Shown: positions 20,010 through 28,943, counted from the first letter of the stretch. The stretch is DNA of 40,191 nucleotides from Halieaceae bacterium (GCA_011524755.1 WTJR01000165.1:21168-61358); one strand, 5' to 3'. Notes: generated by a model from the letters alone, not told the origin. Numbers and translations: made by a program.

Positions 20010-20579
20010 ATGAACTTTTATGCTAGGGTTGCGCGCATGATGGAAGTACAGAAAAGCGGCGAGCGTGTGGCTCAGTGGCGGGATTTCGTTGCCGAGCGTT
20101 TAGGGCGAGAACCGAGGGGTTTTCGTGACGTCGCAGCATTTAACGCCGAAGGTTTGCCAGCCAGTATTCGTGTTAGCTCAATTGTCGACGGAAAGCCTTT
20201 TCCCACGCTTTATTGGCTGATTGATGCCGAACTGTCGCTTAACATCGATCGTTTAGAGGCTGCTGGGTGGATAGCTCGAGTACAGTCTGAGATCGCGACA
20301 AATGCCGACTTCAGACAACGCATGCAGCAGGACCACGCTGCGCATATCGCCCTGCGGGATGGTTACCTCCTCGATGAAGAGCGCAAGCTCCTTGCATCCA
20401 ACAACATGCTCTCTGCGCTGTCCAAACGCGGTATCGGTGGCATCAGTGAGCCTGATCGAATCCGCTGTTTCCACACGTGGTATGCGGCGCATATGGTGGT
20501 ACCCAACGCTGTCGGTGGGATTGTTGATCAGCTACTCGCGGACGCAACACCCCGAGCCTTACTCACTGATTCAGCCTAG
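20010..20579 (+). CDS. DUF501-like family protein
   Basis: GLPASIRVSSIVDGKPFPTLYWLIDAELSLNIDRLEAAGWI and SEPDRIRCFHTWYAAHMVVPNAVGGIVDQLL resemble DUF501. Start set downstream of the riboswitch (ATG at 20010; 20037 also possible). Confidence 0.72.
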   Translation: MNFYARVARMMEVQKSGERVAQWRDFVAERLGREPRGFRDVAAFNAEGLPASIRVSSIVDGKPFPTLYWLIDAELSLNIDRLEAAGWIARVQSEIATNADFRQRMQQDHAAHIALRDGYLLDEERKLLASNNMLSALSKRGIGGISEPDRIRCFHTWYAAHMVVPNAVGGIVDQLLADATPRALLTDSA

Positions 20580-20595
20580 TTAGCCGTCTCTGCGA

Positions 20596-20967
20596 CTAGC
20601 CAAAATGGCAAAAGCAGAGTTTGTTCCCCTCGGCATCCCTCACGTAGGCGCCATAGAAGACATCGGGGATACGCTGACCCGGTTCGCCATCACAGGTGGC
20701 GCCCAGTGAAATGGCTTTGGCATAAAGCGCGTCCACGCCTTCTTTACTCCCCCCGTGAAAGGCCACCATGACACCATTGCCTGACGTTGGCGCCTGCTCG
20801 TCGTAGGGCGTGCAGACAGCGAGGCAGGCTTCGCTCATGGAGGAACCGAAAAAGACGATGCGGTCCGTTCCCATGATCTTTTTCCAGCCCATGGTTTCCG
20901 TGAGTGCACCGTAGAATTCGACCGCGGCTTCAAGGTCTGATGCGCCGAGCGTGGTGTATGCCAACAT
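20596..20967 (-). CDS. VOC/glyoxalase-bleomycin resistance superfamily protein
   Basis: MLAYTTLGASDLEAAVEFYGAL and DVFYGAYVRDAEGNKLCFCHFG; AAGGA SD supports the start at 20967. Confidence 0.9.
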   Translation of the reverse strand: MLAYTTLGASDLEAAVEFYGALTETMGWKKIMGTDRIVFFGSSMSEACLAVCTPYDEQAPTSGNGVMVAFHGGSKEGVDALYAKAISLGATCDGEPGQRIPDVFYGAYVRDAEGNKLCFCHFG

Positions 20968-21114
20968 AGGTTTATTCCTTCTAGGTTGTGACATGTAGTC
21001 GTTGAGACCGAAAGCTCGATCTTAGTGGTTACTCGAGCGTAGCGCGAACCCTGTGCTCCAATTGTCCAGCTCGAGGAATTAGCGGTATTCTCCGGCTATG
21101 GGACAGGGGCTGTA

Positions 21115-22833
21115 ATGGATACGTTTTACGCAGGTGCGATTTTAGCGGCGCTTTTTATTGGGCTAGTGGTTTCGCGATTCAGTGCCACTGTGCTTTTTTT
21201 GATGGCCGCTATCGCCTGTTTGCTAGCTGGACTGATTGAGCCTGATGTCTTCTGGGCGAAAGCAACAAATGAGGGGTTGGTGACCCTCATGCTGTTGATG
21301 CTGTGCGCCGTTGCGCTGGAGCGTCTGCCTTGGTTGGGGTTACTCTCTCGAGGCATTGATTCTCCAAACCGGTACCTGGCAGTGGCGCGGATTACCGCCG
21401 TGGCTGCCTCTACCTCGGCCTTCTTGAATAATACGGCCATTGTTGCAGCGCTGGCGCAGGTGCTGAGACGCAGCCGCTACCACTTACCCTCGCAATTGTT
21501 GTTGCCTCTGTCCTACGCAGCGATTCTCGGTGGCACGCTCACCCTTATTGGCACATCGACCAACCTCATTGTCAGTAGTTTTTTGGCGGATCGACGCGGC
21601 AGTGGCTTGGCATTCTTCGATTTTTTGTGGGTTGCTGGCCCTGTTGTGCTTGGTGTTTGCACACTCCTGGTGTTGGTGTCGTCGAGATTACCCAAGCGAG
21701 CGATCGCGCAAGAAGAGCGAAGCGACTACGTTTTGGAAGCGGTCGTAGAGCGCGAGGGCGATCTTGTTGGTATGACAGTTCGCGATGCGGGGCTACGTGA
21801 GCTTGAGACTCTGTATCTGAGTGAAATCATCCGTGGGGGTCAAATCATGACTGCGGTCTCTCCGGGTGAGGTCTTACTCGGTGGCGATCGTCTTAATTTT
21901 GTTGGGGACATCAAGGATGCGACACGACTGACACAGATTAGCGGTCTCACCACCTTTGCCAGTGAGGAGGGCCTGATGCAGCCCTCACTAACAGAGGTGA
22001 TTATTGCGCCCGGATCGGTGCTACAGGGCAGAACGCCCAAAGAGCTCGGGTTCAGAGCGCGCTTTGACGCAGCAATCGTCGGCTTGCAGCGCGACGGTGA
22101 AACGGTGAGCGGAAAGCTGGGCCGCACTACTTTGAGAGCAGGTGACCTATTGGTCTTAGCGACCGGTGAGGATTTCACTCAGAGGAAAAATCTCGGCAGA
22201 AACTTTTACGTGTTGTCAGATGATCTTGACGTTCGACTTATGGACTCCAAGCAGGGTTTTCTGGTGACTGCCGCCTTGGCGGGGGTCATTGGCCTGTCGG
22301 CCACAGGTGCTCTCAGCTTGTCGGTTGGTCTGTTGGCTCTGCTCGTTGGTCTATGGTTGAGTAACCTTGTCAGCGTCGATGATTTACGCCGACGTTTTCC
22401 CTTCGATATCTGGATTTTGGTTGCCTCGGCGCTGGTGCTCGCTCAGTCACTGGTGGATTCAGCACTTATCAGTACGGGTATGGCATGGGTCATGCCGACG
22501 TTGGCTGACCAGACCCCCCTCATTGCGCTCATTATTATCTTTTCTCTGACCCTGGTACTGACAGAATTGGTCACCAATAATGCAGCTGCAGCGCTCATGT
22601 TTCCCATCGGATACGGGCTTGCCCAGAGTCTGGGTGTGGACGTTATGCCCTTTGTTCTCGCGGTTGCGTTTGCGGCCAGCGGATCGTTTTTGACTCCCTA
22701 CGGCTATGCCACGAACTTGATCGTTCAGAACATCGGTGGCTATACCCGGGGTGACTACCTACGCTTTGGCTTTCCGATTTCGCTGGCTTATTCAGTCGGC
22801 ATTTTGTCGATGCTGAATCTGACCTACTTCTAG
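21115..22833 (+). CDS. SLC13/DASS-family transporter with internal TrkA_C (RCK_C) domains
   Basis: LNNTAIVAALAQVLRR, GGTLTLIGTSTNLIVSSFL, TELVTNNAAAALMFPI, PYGYATNLIVQNIGGY; two soluble RCK_C-like segments around residues 205-365. Confidence 0.9.
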   Translation: MDTFYAGAILAALFIGLVVSRFSATVLFLMAAIACLLAGLIEPDVFWAKATNEGLVTLMLLMLCAVALERLPWLGLLSRGIDSPNRYLAVARITAVAASTSAFLNNTAIVAALAQVLRRSRYHLPSQLLLPLSYAAILGGTLTLIGTSTNLIVSSFLADRRGSGLAFFDFLWVAGPVVLGVCTLLVLVSSRLPKRAIAQEERSDYVLEAVVEREGDLVGMTVRDAGLRELETLYLSEIIRGGQIMTAVSPGEVLLGGDRLNFVGDIKDATRLTQISGLTTFASEEGLMQPSLTEVIIAPGSVLQGRTPKELGFRARFDAAIVGLQRDGETVSGKLGRTTLRAGDLLVLATGEDFTQRKNLGRNFYVLSDDLDVRLMDSKQGFLVTAALAGVIGLSATGALSLSVGLLALLVGLWLSNLVSVDDLRRRFPFDIWILVASALVLAQSLVDSALISTGMAWVMPTLADQTPLIALIIIFSLTLVLTELVTNNAAAALMFPIGYGLAQSLGVDVMPFVLAVAFAASGSFLTPYGYATNLIVQNIGGYTRGDYLRFGFPISLAYSVGILSMLNLTYF

Positions 22834-22843
22834 TTGGCCGTCG

Positions 22844-23665
22844 TCATTCGTCGCTAGGTTTGATCAACAACTTCCTAACGCGCTCTTTACGCCGGTGAGC
22901 GCTGAGCCGTTCTTGAAGCCTGATTTCAGCGATGCTATCTGCCAAGCGTCTACGATCATCGACCTCAGGTGTTTCCGACAGAAGTTTTAACAACGGTTGA
23001 CGTGCATGCGCCTGATGCCAGAGTCGCAGATGAGATTCGATATCGCTGAGCAGGCTCACCCGCACTTGATAGCCCCGGTTAGACGCTGCGTGTAATGACA
23101 GGATCGCTTTTAACTCACCCGTCGCGTCCTCCAGTTTGAGCCAGTCTTTGTCGTTGTCATGTTTGAGAACGCGATTTCGTAGTTTTAGGAATCGATGTTC
23201 GGCACGCTCCGTCATGGCGATGGTCACCACTTCCGCTGGATCACGGGGCGGTAATGACTCAAGGTAACCGAACCACCAGCGTCTGATACGAACCCATTCG
23301 GGCTTCGCCATGATTTTGTGACATTTGCTCACCGGCTTTGAAGACAGCCTGGCAACTGCGCTCGCGATTTTGTTGAGGTCTGACTCGTTCAGTGAGTCTC
23401 TCAAGAGATCAATGGTTCTCAACCAAGCAATGCCCTCACTCAGCTTTTGCTGTAGCTTCACCCACCGCTTGCCTTGCTTTATCGCTTCGGGCTCGTCCAG
23501 TGTCGCGAGCAGGTAACCAATGTCACTGACGGCGTAATTGAGCTTCCACAAGGGGGAGCCCACAAGACTGTCGTCTAGCCATGCTTTACGCGACTGCTCG
23601 AGCACATCGCTTTGCTCTCTGAGCAGCGTTAGCTGTGATTTTACTGGCTGATCAACCTCGGACAT
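22844..23665 (-). CDS. Hypothetical alpha-helical protein, possibly divergent CHAD-like
   Basis: Long intact ORF with coding-like composition; basic helical segment HRFLKLRNRVLKHDNDKDWLKLEDATGELKAIL is only weakly CHAD-like. Confidence 0.6.
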   Translation of the reverse strand: MSEVDQPVKSQLTLLREQSDVLEQSRKAWLDDSLVGSPLWKLNYAVSDIGYLLATLDEPEAIKQGKRWVKLQQKLSEGIAWLRTIDLLRDSLNESDLNKIASAVARLSSKPVSKCHKIMAKPEWVRIRRWWFGYLESLPPRDPAEVVTIAMTERAEHRFLKLRNRVLKHDNDKDWLKLEDATGELKAILSLHAASNRGYQVRVSLLSDIESHLRLWHQAHARQPLLKLLSETPEVDDRRRLADSIAEIRLQERLSAHRRKERVRKLLIKPSDE

Positions 23666-23767
23666 CGTTGTTTTTGCTGCGACTAGAGAGCCTTAGGTGA
23701 AGGGGAGAATATGTTAGCATTTCGCGGTGCGGCAACCAGTAGTGCACGTAAGTAAAGAGGAATAATC

Positions 23768-24673
23768 ATGAAACCTAACGAGGTGCTGACATCGCAAGAG
23801 CGTGATCTGTTACTTCGGCGTAGCGATCTCAAGGCGTGGCTGATGGTATTGCGGACATGGGCGCTGACGTTTGGGATTCTGTGGTTAGTCGCGGCCTATC
23901 CTGGTGTGCTGACACTTCTCTTTGCTTGGCTAGTGCTTCCGGGCCGCCAGCTCAGCCTTGCTGTGCTTATGCACGAAGCTGGGCACGGCAGTCTCTTTAA
24001 AACACGTGCTCTCAATCAGTGGGTCGGTCAGTGGCTGTGTGCATTGCCAACATTAGGCGACCTGCAATCCTATGCTCGGGGTCACACGGCGCACCACAAA
24101 TTCGCGGGCAGTCATGACGATCCGGATTTACCCAACTATCAGGCCTACCCAATTTCGCGCGACAGTCTGTATCGAAAATGGCGTCGAGATTTACTCGGTA
24201 CGACCGGGTTGAAGCTGTTGCGAGCGCTGGCAAGTGGCACCTCGAGTCAGATGAGTCGCGAAACCCATGGTTCCCGCCACTTAGTTGCCAAACAGATCCT
24301 CGTGCATGGGGTGTTTATCCTCGCTTTGTCAGCTCTCGGTATTGGCTGGACCTGGTTCGTTTGGATGTTCACATTTCTGACGTCTTACATGTGGGTGGTG
24401 CGCTTAAGACAGGTAGGGGAGCACGCTGTCGTAACAGACCTTTATGACCCCGACGTCCGACTGAACACGCGTACCGTGGAAGCGCCATTTTGGCAGCGAT
24501 TCCTGCTTGCACCCAACAACGTTAACTACCACATGGAACACCATTTCATGGCGGGTGTTCCCTGCTACAACCTGCCAAAACTACGATCGCTACTAAAGCA
24601 AAAAGGCGTTCTTGATGGCGTGCCTGTGGTTTCTGGCTATGGGCAGGTGCTGAAGATGGCCGTAGCGTCCTAG
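23768..24673 (+). CDS. Membrane fatty acid desaturase family protein
   Basis: Histidine boxes HEAGHGSL, HTAHHKF and HMEHHF plus hydrophobic segments. Confidence 0.92.
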   Translation: MKPNEVLTSQERDLLLRRSDLKAWLMVLRTWALTFGILWLVAAYPGVLTLLFAWLVLPGRQLSLAVLMHEAGHGSLFKTRALNQWVGQWLCALPTLGDLQSYARGHTAHHKFAGSHDDPDLPNYQAYPISRDSLYRKWRRDLLGTTGLKLLRALASGTSSQMSRETHGSRHLVAKQILVHGVFILALSALGIGWTWFVWMFTFLTSYMWVVRLRQVGEHAVVTDLYDPDVRLNTRTVEAPFWQRFLLAPNNVNYHMEHHFMAGVPCYNLPKLRSLLKQKGVLDGVPVVSGYGQVLKMAVAS

Positions 24674-24743
24674 GTACGAGCGACTGATGATATTAGGCGC
24701 CTAGCGACCGCTCGTTACGCTTTTTGATGTTCCTGATAGAGGG

Positions 24744-24782
24744 AGCCTCTGACAGGCTGATTGAGTCCCGGACGGGACTTTT
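24744..24782 (+). promoter_or_regulatory. Two tandem stem-loops in the leader of the small-peptide cassette; the second is terminator-like
   Basis: AGCCT-ctgac-AGGCT (24744-24758) and AGTCCC-ggac-GGGACT followed by T's (24764-24782), 25 bp upstream of the peptide ATG. Confidence 0.5.
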
Positions 24783-24806
24783 CAAACCTGACCAAGGAGG
24801 GTCTTT

Positions 24807-25076
24807 ATGCGTCACTACAGTCAATCATTCGCCATCATTCTGGCGTCACTCACAGCATTTCCCGCAGCAGCCACTCCCACCGATGCACTTATAAACAACA
24901 CGCTATCACTCCCCGCTGAGCTCAATAAGGCAATCATTGTGGACAAGGATGTTACTCAGGATATTGCCGAGCTAAGAGGGCAGCTCTGGCCGTTTATTCT
25001 CGGTGTCGTCGCTGTCGACCTCGCTCTGCAAACTTACTATTACGGCGTCTATGTCCCCCAAACGCGAGGACAGTGA
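24807..25076 (+). CDS. Small exported peptide precursor with signal peptide and C-terminal hydrophobic helix
   Basis: MRHYSQSFAIILASLTAFPAAA|TPTDALINNT... then LWPFILGVVAVDLALQTYYYGVYV; strong AAGGAGG SD. Confidence 0.7.
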   Translation: MRHYSQSFAIILASLTAFPAAATPTDALINNTLSLPAELNKAIIVDKDVTQDIAELRGQLWPFILGVVAVDLALQTYYYGVYVPQTRGQ

Positions 25077-25120
25077 ATCGACGTCAGCCAGCGTCAGCAG
25101 TAAGTAGCTCGTCAACACAC

Positions 25121-25139
25121 TGCCGCCCTTAGGGCGGCA
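25121..25139 (+). promoter_or_regulatory. Intercistronic hairpin between the peptide gene and the downstream membrane gene
   Basis: TGCCGCC-CTTAG-GGCGGCA perfect inverted repeat, no T-tract. Confidence 0.6.
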
Positions 25140-25157
25140 AAACGGGAGGAATCGGCA

Positions 25158-25415
25158 ATGGCAGTAATAAGACCAACGTCCAGACAGCGACTGGATGACA
25201 AACTAGCTAAAGGCTTAAATACCAGGCGACGTCAGCACTTATTTTTGGTGGGAATGTTTCAGCCGTCACTGACATGGTGCGCACTGGGGCTCACGTATTT
25301 GCTCGTGAAAACGCCACAGACAGACGACGCAGTCTGGTTAAGCGGCATGCTCGCGCTCTATGCGCTGCAAATAACCACCGTCTGGTATCAATCCGAGTCG
25401 CTGTCGACACGCTGA
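25158..25415 (+). CDS. Small two-TM membrane protein of the C39 cassette
   Basis: 85 aa with two hydrophobic segments (LFLVGMFQPSLTWCALGLTYLLV, AVWLSGMLALYALQITTVWY); GGGAGGA SD; nearly coupled to the next gene. Confidence 0.65.
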   Translation: MAVIRPTSRQRLDDKLAKGLNTRRRQHLFLVGMFQPSLTWCALGLTYLLVKTPQTDDAVWLSGMLALYALQITTVWYQSESLSTR

Positions 25416-25416
25416 T

Positions 25417-25995
25417 ATGCCAAATGCTGACAAGTCGAGTTTCGCGAGTCGAACCGGGGCTATGAACTTTAAACCCTTAGACTGGGGGCTTTCTTTGATC
25501 CTGGTTGCAGCACTCGCTGGACAGGTATCGCTCACTGTGGCTAGTCCAAAGCAGCCTTTGCTGCTACCCGTTATTCGGCAAACATCGTCCATCGATTGTG
25601 GTCTTGCAGCGCTTGCAATGCTCCTTAGAGACAAGGCATCGATTACAACGTCGGTGGCCGCGCTCGATAGCCTCGCTGCTGTTTTGGTTGATCCCATGAC
25701 CGCGCGCCATCGTCGAGAAGGCTACTCAGTCAGTGAATTACAAACGCTCGCAGGGGCATTCGCGTACTCATTGCAGGCGCGGAATCTCACACTAGAGGCG
25801 TTCTATACGAGTTCATTCCCCTTAATCGCATGGATTGATCCCGGGAACGGGGGACATTTCACGTTGGTGGAGGAGGTGACAGCAACATCAATAGCGTTGG
25901 CAGACCCAACTCGTGGCCGCCTAGCGATTCCCTCTAAAACTTGGCGCGAGCTGTGGCTTCAGGAAACGACAGGCATTGTCCTTGAGCTGGAATAA
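25417..25995 (+). CDS. Stand-alone exported C39-type (papain-like) cysteine peptidase
   Basis: LPVIRQTSSIDCGLAALAMLLRD (Gln/Cys), GNGGHFTLVEEV (His), IALADPTRG (Asp); N-terminal hydrophobic segment; no ABC transporter domains. An internal ATG at 25462 is an alternative start. Confidence 0.85.
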   Translation: MPNADKSSFASRTGAMNFKPLDWGLSLILVAALAGQVSLTVASPKQPLLLPVIRQTSSIDCGLAALAMLLRDKASITTSVAALDSLAAVLVDPMTARHRREGYSVSELQTLAGAFAYSLQARNLTLEAFYTSSFPLIAWIDPGNGGHFTLVEEVTATSIALADPTRGRLAIPSKTWRELWLQETTGIVLELE

Positions 25996-26000
25996 TTGCC

Positions 26001-28943
26001 TTAGGTAAGGTCGTAATGCATCCAGCCCAAGTCGACCAGCGCACCACTCGCCGCTGTTTTCGCATCTGTCAGGATTACTGAGGTGCTCGCATCCGGTCGC
26101 AAGTAAGTTGAAGCAACACGCTGCAGATCATCAATCGTCGTCGAAATGATGGCATCTCTTAGCTGGCGTTTGTGCTCCGGCGTTCGGCCATAAAGTTCAT
26201 CGTAGAAGGCTTTCTTTACTTCCCCAGCGGGCGATGCAGGTTTATCCAGACTCGACATAACACTGAGAATGGCTTCCTCAAGCGCCAACTCATCGTGTTT
26301 TGCGTTCAGTAACCAGTCTATGGATGCATCGAAATCGGCCAGCGTCTCAAGATTGCGGGGATCGCGGTACGAGAAGAACCGGAAGGCGCCTACGTTCGCG
26401 TCGTGACTTGCGCCGCCACCGTAAGCACCACCTTGTTCCCTGATGCTTCGGTGTAGAAACCCATTTCGCAAGTAGGCCCCAAGTACCGCTAATACCGGTG
26501 CGTCTGGATGGCCACTTGGCACGGTTGGATACGCTTTTGCACAGAAGTTGACCTGCGTGTTGGCGGCCCAAATCTGATTATCAGTCCCGGCTTGCTCCGT
26601 CGGCGACCAGGCACCGACCGAGCTCTGCGTTGAGAGGCGACTGGCGACTGAAGATAAGCACTGCATGGCCTCCTCAATGTGATTTGAATCGGCGACCGAC
26701 AATAAATTGATCGAGCGCGTGGATAGTAGGTTATCTCTCAGCGCTGTCAGCGAGGCCCCCATCTTCTCGACCTCACCGGCATCAGCGAGGCGGTCGTCTA
26801 TTTGACGTAAGCGTTTGATTCCCTCCAGACCACTCTGTCGGTGATAGAGCGATGCGAGAGGGCTCATGCCCGCACTCGCCGCTGTCATGGCTAGGCTGTG
26901 GCCCGCGCCGCTGATGCTTTGATCGCGGCGGGCGCGCATCTGACTAATGAGCTCCTTGATGCGCCCACCTTCGTTAAACGAGGCCGATGTAAGGGTATCG
27001 ATCATTAAATTTGACTGTTCAGTCATCCGGTTCGCGAGTGCCTTTGAGGAGACCACGAGGAATCCCGAGGCCTGATCAATATCGGTGCGTGATGCGCGTG
27101 TTGATACGCTCAGACCCAAACTACCGACAGTCGCCGATTGTCGGTCCTGTACTTCGAGGTAGGAGGCATTGTTGATGCCCACTTCTGACGCGAGCGCGCA
27201 CAAAAGCGGCAGTTCGCTTTGCTGCTGCTCGGTGAGGGTTGGCAGGGCGAGCGCCATTTGCTGATAAACCAGCCCGTTGGTTCCCGCTTTGCCCACGATG
27301 TGTCGCTTGCCCTCGGTCAATGGCTTCGCGTCAAGGGCGGGTGTTAGGACGTCCTTGGGGATATCAGCGAGGCCCACTTTGGGCAGGATGCTGACATCGT
27401 CGACCTGATTTTGGCGTTGCTCGAGGTCTTTCGCGAGCTTGCGAACATTCGCAATCGCGTCTTCGTCCAGGTTGGCTCGCATATCGGCGAGTCGTTGCGC
27501 CTCGCGTTCCTTTCTGAGCTCATCGAGATCAGGATTGGGTGCCACGGTTAAGGTGATTCGGTGGGGGTTATCGAGCACCAGCGCAGTCAGTCGCTCTTTA
27601 ATGAAATTCGGCTCACGCATCTTTGCTCTCAATCGCTCGACAGCGGGACTCAAGTCGAGGGCAGCAACGGCGTCACCGTTGTGTGTGGCCGCCCCCAGGG
27701 CTCGCAGCATGAGGTTGAGACCGTACGGCATACCATCGCCCGTCACTTCTCGTTGATGGAGCTCAATTTGATGAAGAATGGCTTCCAAGCGATCCACGCT
27801 CACGCCTTCCTCAGCTGTGTGACGAATGACATCGAGTACCTGCGTTTCAAAGTCATCCACACGGTTCTGGTTGCTGCCCTCGATGCCACAACAGAGCACC
27901 ATTTCGCGCATCGAATCTTCAAGGCCACAGAGCGGCGAGGGTGCCGAACCCAAATCGTTGGTCTCCAGCCATTGCATTAATGGCGAGGCGCTATTTTCCA
28001 TGAGAACAGACGACAACAACTGTGCTTCCAGCATCGCGTCAAGATCAGCGCTCTCGCCGAGTTTCCAGCCCATGATGAGGTGGGTTTTGTTGTCGGTATC
28101 GGCGTCTTCTAACGCATAGTGATGCACAGCGCGTTTAGGCGCGTCGAATGCCTGCTCGAGTGTGACCTCGATATGCTCATCAGAGCGCTCAAACCGGCTC
28201 AAAGCCTCCCGCTCAAACACATCATGGTGCTGCGACACCGGGAGATTACCGAAAGTCAGTAAAATGGCATTACTTGGATGGTAGTGACCCTTGTAGAAGG
28301 CCATCAGCTGATCATAGCTGAGATCTGGGATAGCCTCGGGATCACCACCGCTGTTGTGGTGATAAGTACTGGTTGGGAAAAGCTCGAAACACAAACGATC
28401 CCACAGTACAGATGAAATAGACGACATCGCCCCTTTCATCTCATTAAAAACAACCCCTTTGTAGACCAGCGGTGCGTCGGCCTCATCGGAGGCTAGCTCG
28501 ACACGGTGACCTTCTTGAGCGAAATCGAGAGGATCGAGTCGAGAAAAGAAAACAGCGTCGAGATACACCGACAGTAGATTGTCGAAATCCTTAGGATTCT
28601 GTGTGGCAAAGGGGTAGGCCGTCCAATCTGAGCTCGTAAAGGCATTCATGAAGGTGTTGAGCGATCGGCGAAGCATCATGAAAAAGGGATCGCGCACGGG
28701 ATACTTTTCGCTGCCACATAGAACGGTGTGCTCCAGTATGTGGGCAACCCCCGTTGAGTCCTCCGGTACGGTCTTCAGAGCCACCATGAAGACATTTTCG
28801 TCTGAGTTCGTCGCCATATGAAGGTGGCGCGCCCCGGTCGCCTTGTGAACGTATTCCTGAACTTCCAAACCCAGTGACTCGATAGGGACGCGACGTGTCA
28901 GCTCAAATGCTGGATGGGTGGAGGGCGTTACGACTGCGTTCAT
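26001..28943 (-). CDS. M16C-family zinc metallopeptidase (PreP/presequence protease-like)
   Basis: VAHILEHTVLCGSEKYPVRDPFFMMLRRSLNTFMNAFTSSDWTAYPFATQN; inverted HxxEH zinc motif; 980 aa. Confidence 0.95.
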   Translation of the reverse strand: MNAVVTPSTHPAFELTRRVPIESLGLEVQEYVHKATGARHLHMATNSDENVFMVALKTVPEDSTGVAHILEHTVLCGSEKYPVRDPFFMMLRRSLNTFMNAFTSSDWTAYPFATQNPKDFDNLLSVYLDAVFFSRLDPLDFAQEGHRVELASDEADAPLVYKGVVFNEMKGAMSSISSVLWDRLCFELFPTSTYHHNSGGDPEAIPDLSYDQLMAFYKGHYHPSNAILLTFGNLPVSQHHDVFEREALSRFERSDEHIEVTLEQAFDAPKRAVHHYALEDADTDNKTHLIMGWKLGESADLDAMLEAQLLSSVLMENSASPLMQWLETNDLGSAPSPLCGLEDSMREMVLCCGIEGSNQNRVDDFETQVLDVIRHTAEEGVSVDRLEAILHQIELHQREVTGDGMPYGLNLMLRALGAATHNGDAVAALDLSPAVERLRAKMREPNFIKERLTALVLDNPHRITLTVAPNPDLDELRKEREAQRLADMRANLDEDAIANVRKLAKDLEQRQNQVDDVSILPKVGLADIPKDVLTPALDAKPLTEGKRHIVGKAGTNGLVYQQMALALPTLTEQQQSELPLLCALASEVGINNASYLEVQDRQSATVGSLGLSVSTRASRTDIDQASGFLVVSSKALANRMTEQSNLMIDTLTSASFNEGGRIKELISQMRARRDQSISGAGHSLAMTAASAGMSPLASLYHRQSGLEGIKRLRQIDDRLADAGEVEKMGASLTALRDNLLSTRSINLLSVADSNHIEEAMQCLSSVASRLSTQSSVGAWSPTEQAGTDNQIWAANTQVNFCAKAYPTVPSGHPDAPVLAVLGAYLRNGFLHRSIREQGGAYGGGASHDANVGAFRFFSYRDPRNLETLADFDASIDWLLNAKHDELALEEAILSVMSSLDKPASPAGEVKKAFYDELYGRTPEHKRQLRDAIISTTIDDLQRVASTYLRPDASTSVILTDAKTAASGALVDLGWMHYDLT

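Noticed and set aside
21840-22178. 112-aa minus-strand ORF inside the SLC13 transporter gene
   Set aside because: Antisense shadow, compositionally biased.
24676-24725. ACGAGCG...CGCTCGT stem with inner TAGGCGCCTA and T5 after the desaturase gene
   Set aside because: Possible weak terminator, but the T-tract is offset by 5 nt and the stem is interrupted; not strong enough to call.
27439-28119. Overlapping plus-strand ORFs (105, 139 and 97 aa) inside the M16C gene
   Set aside because: Antisense to a 980-aa conserved peptidase; no recognisable motifs.
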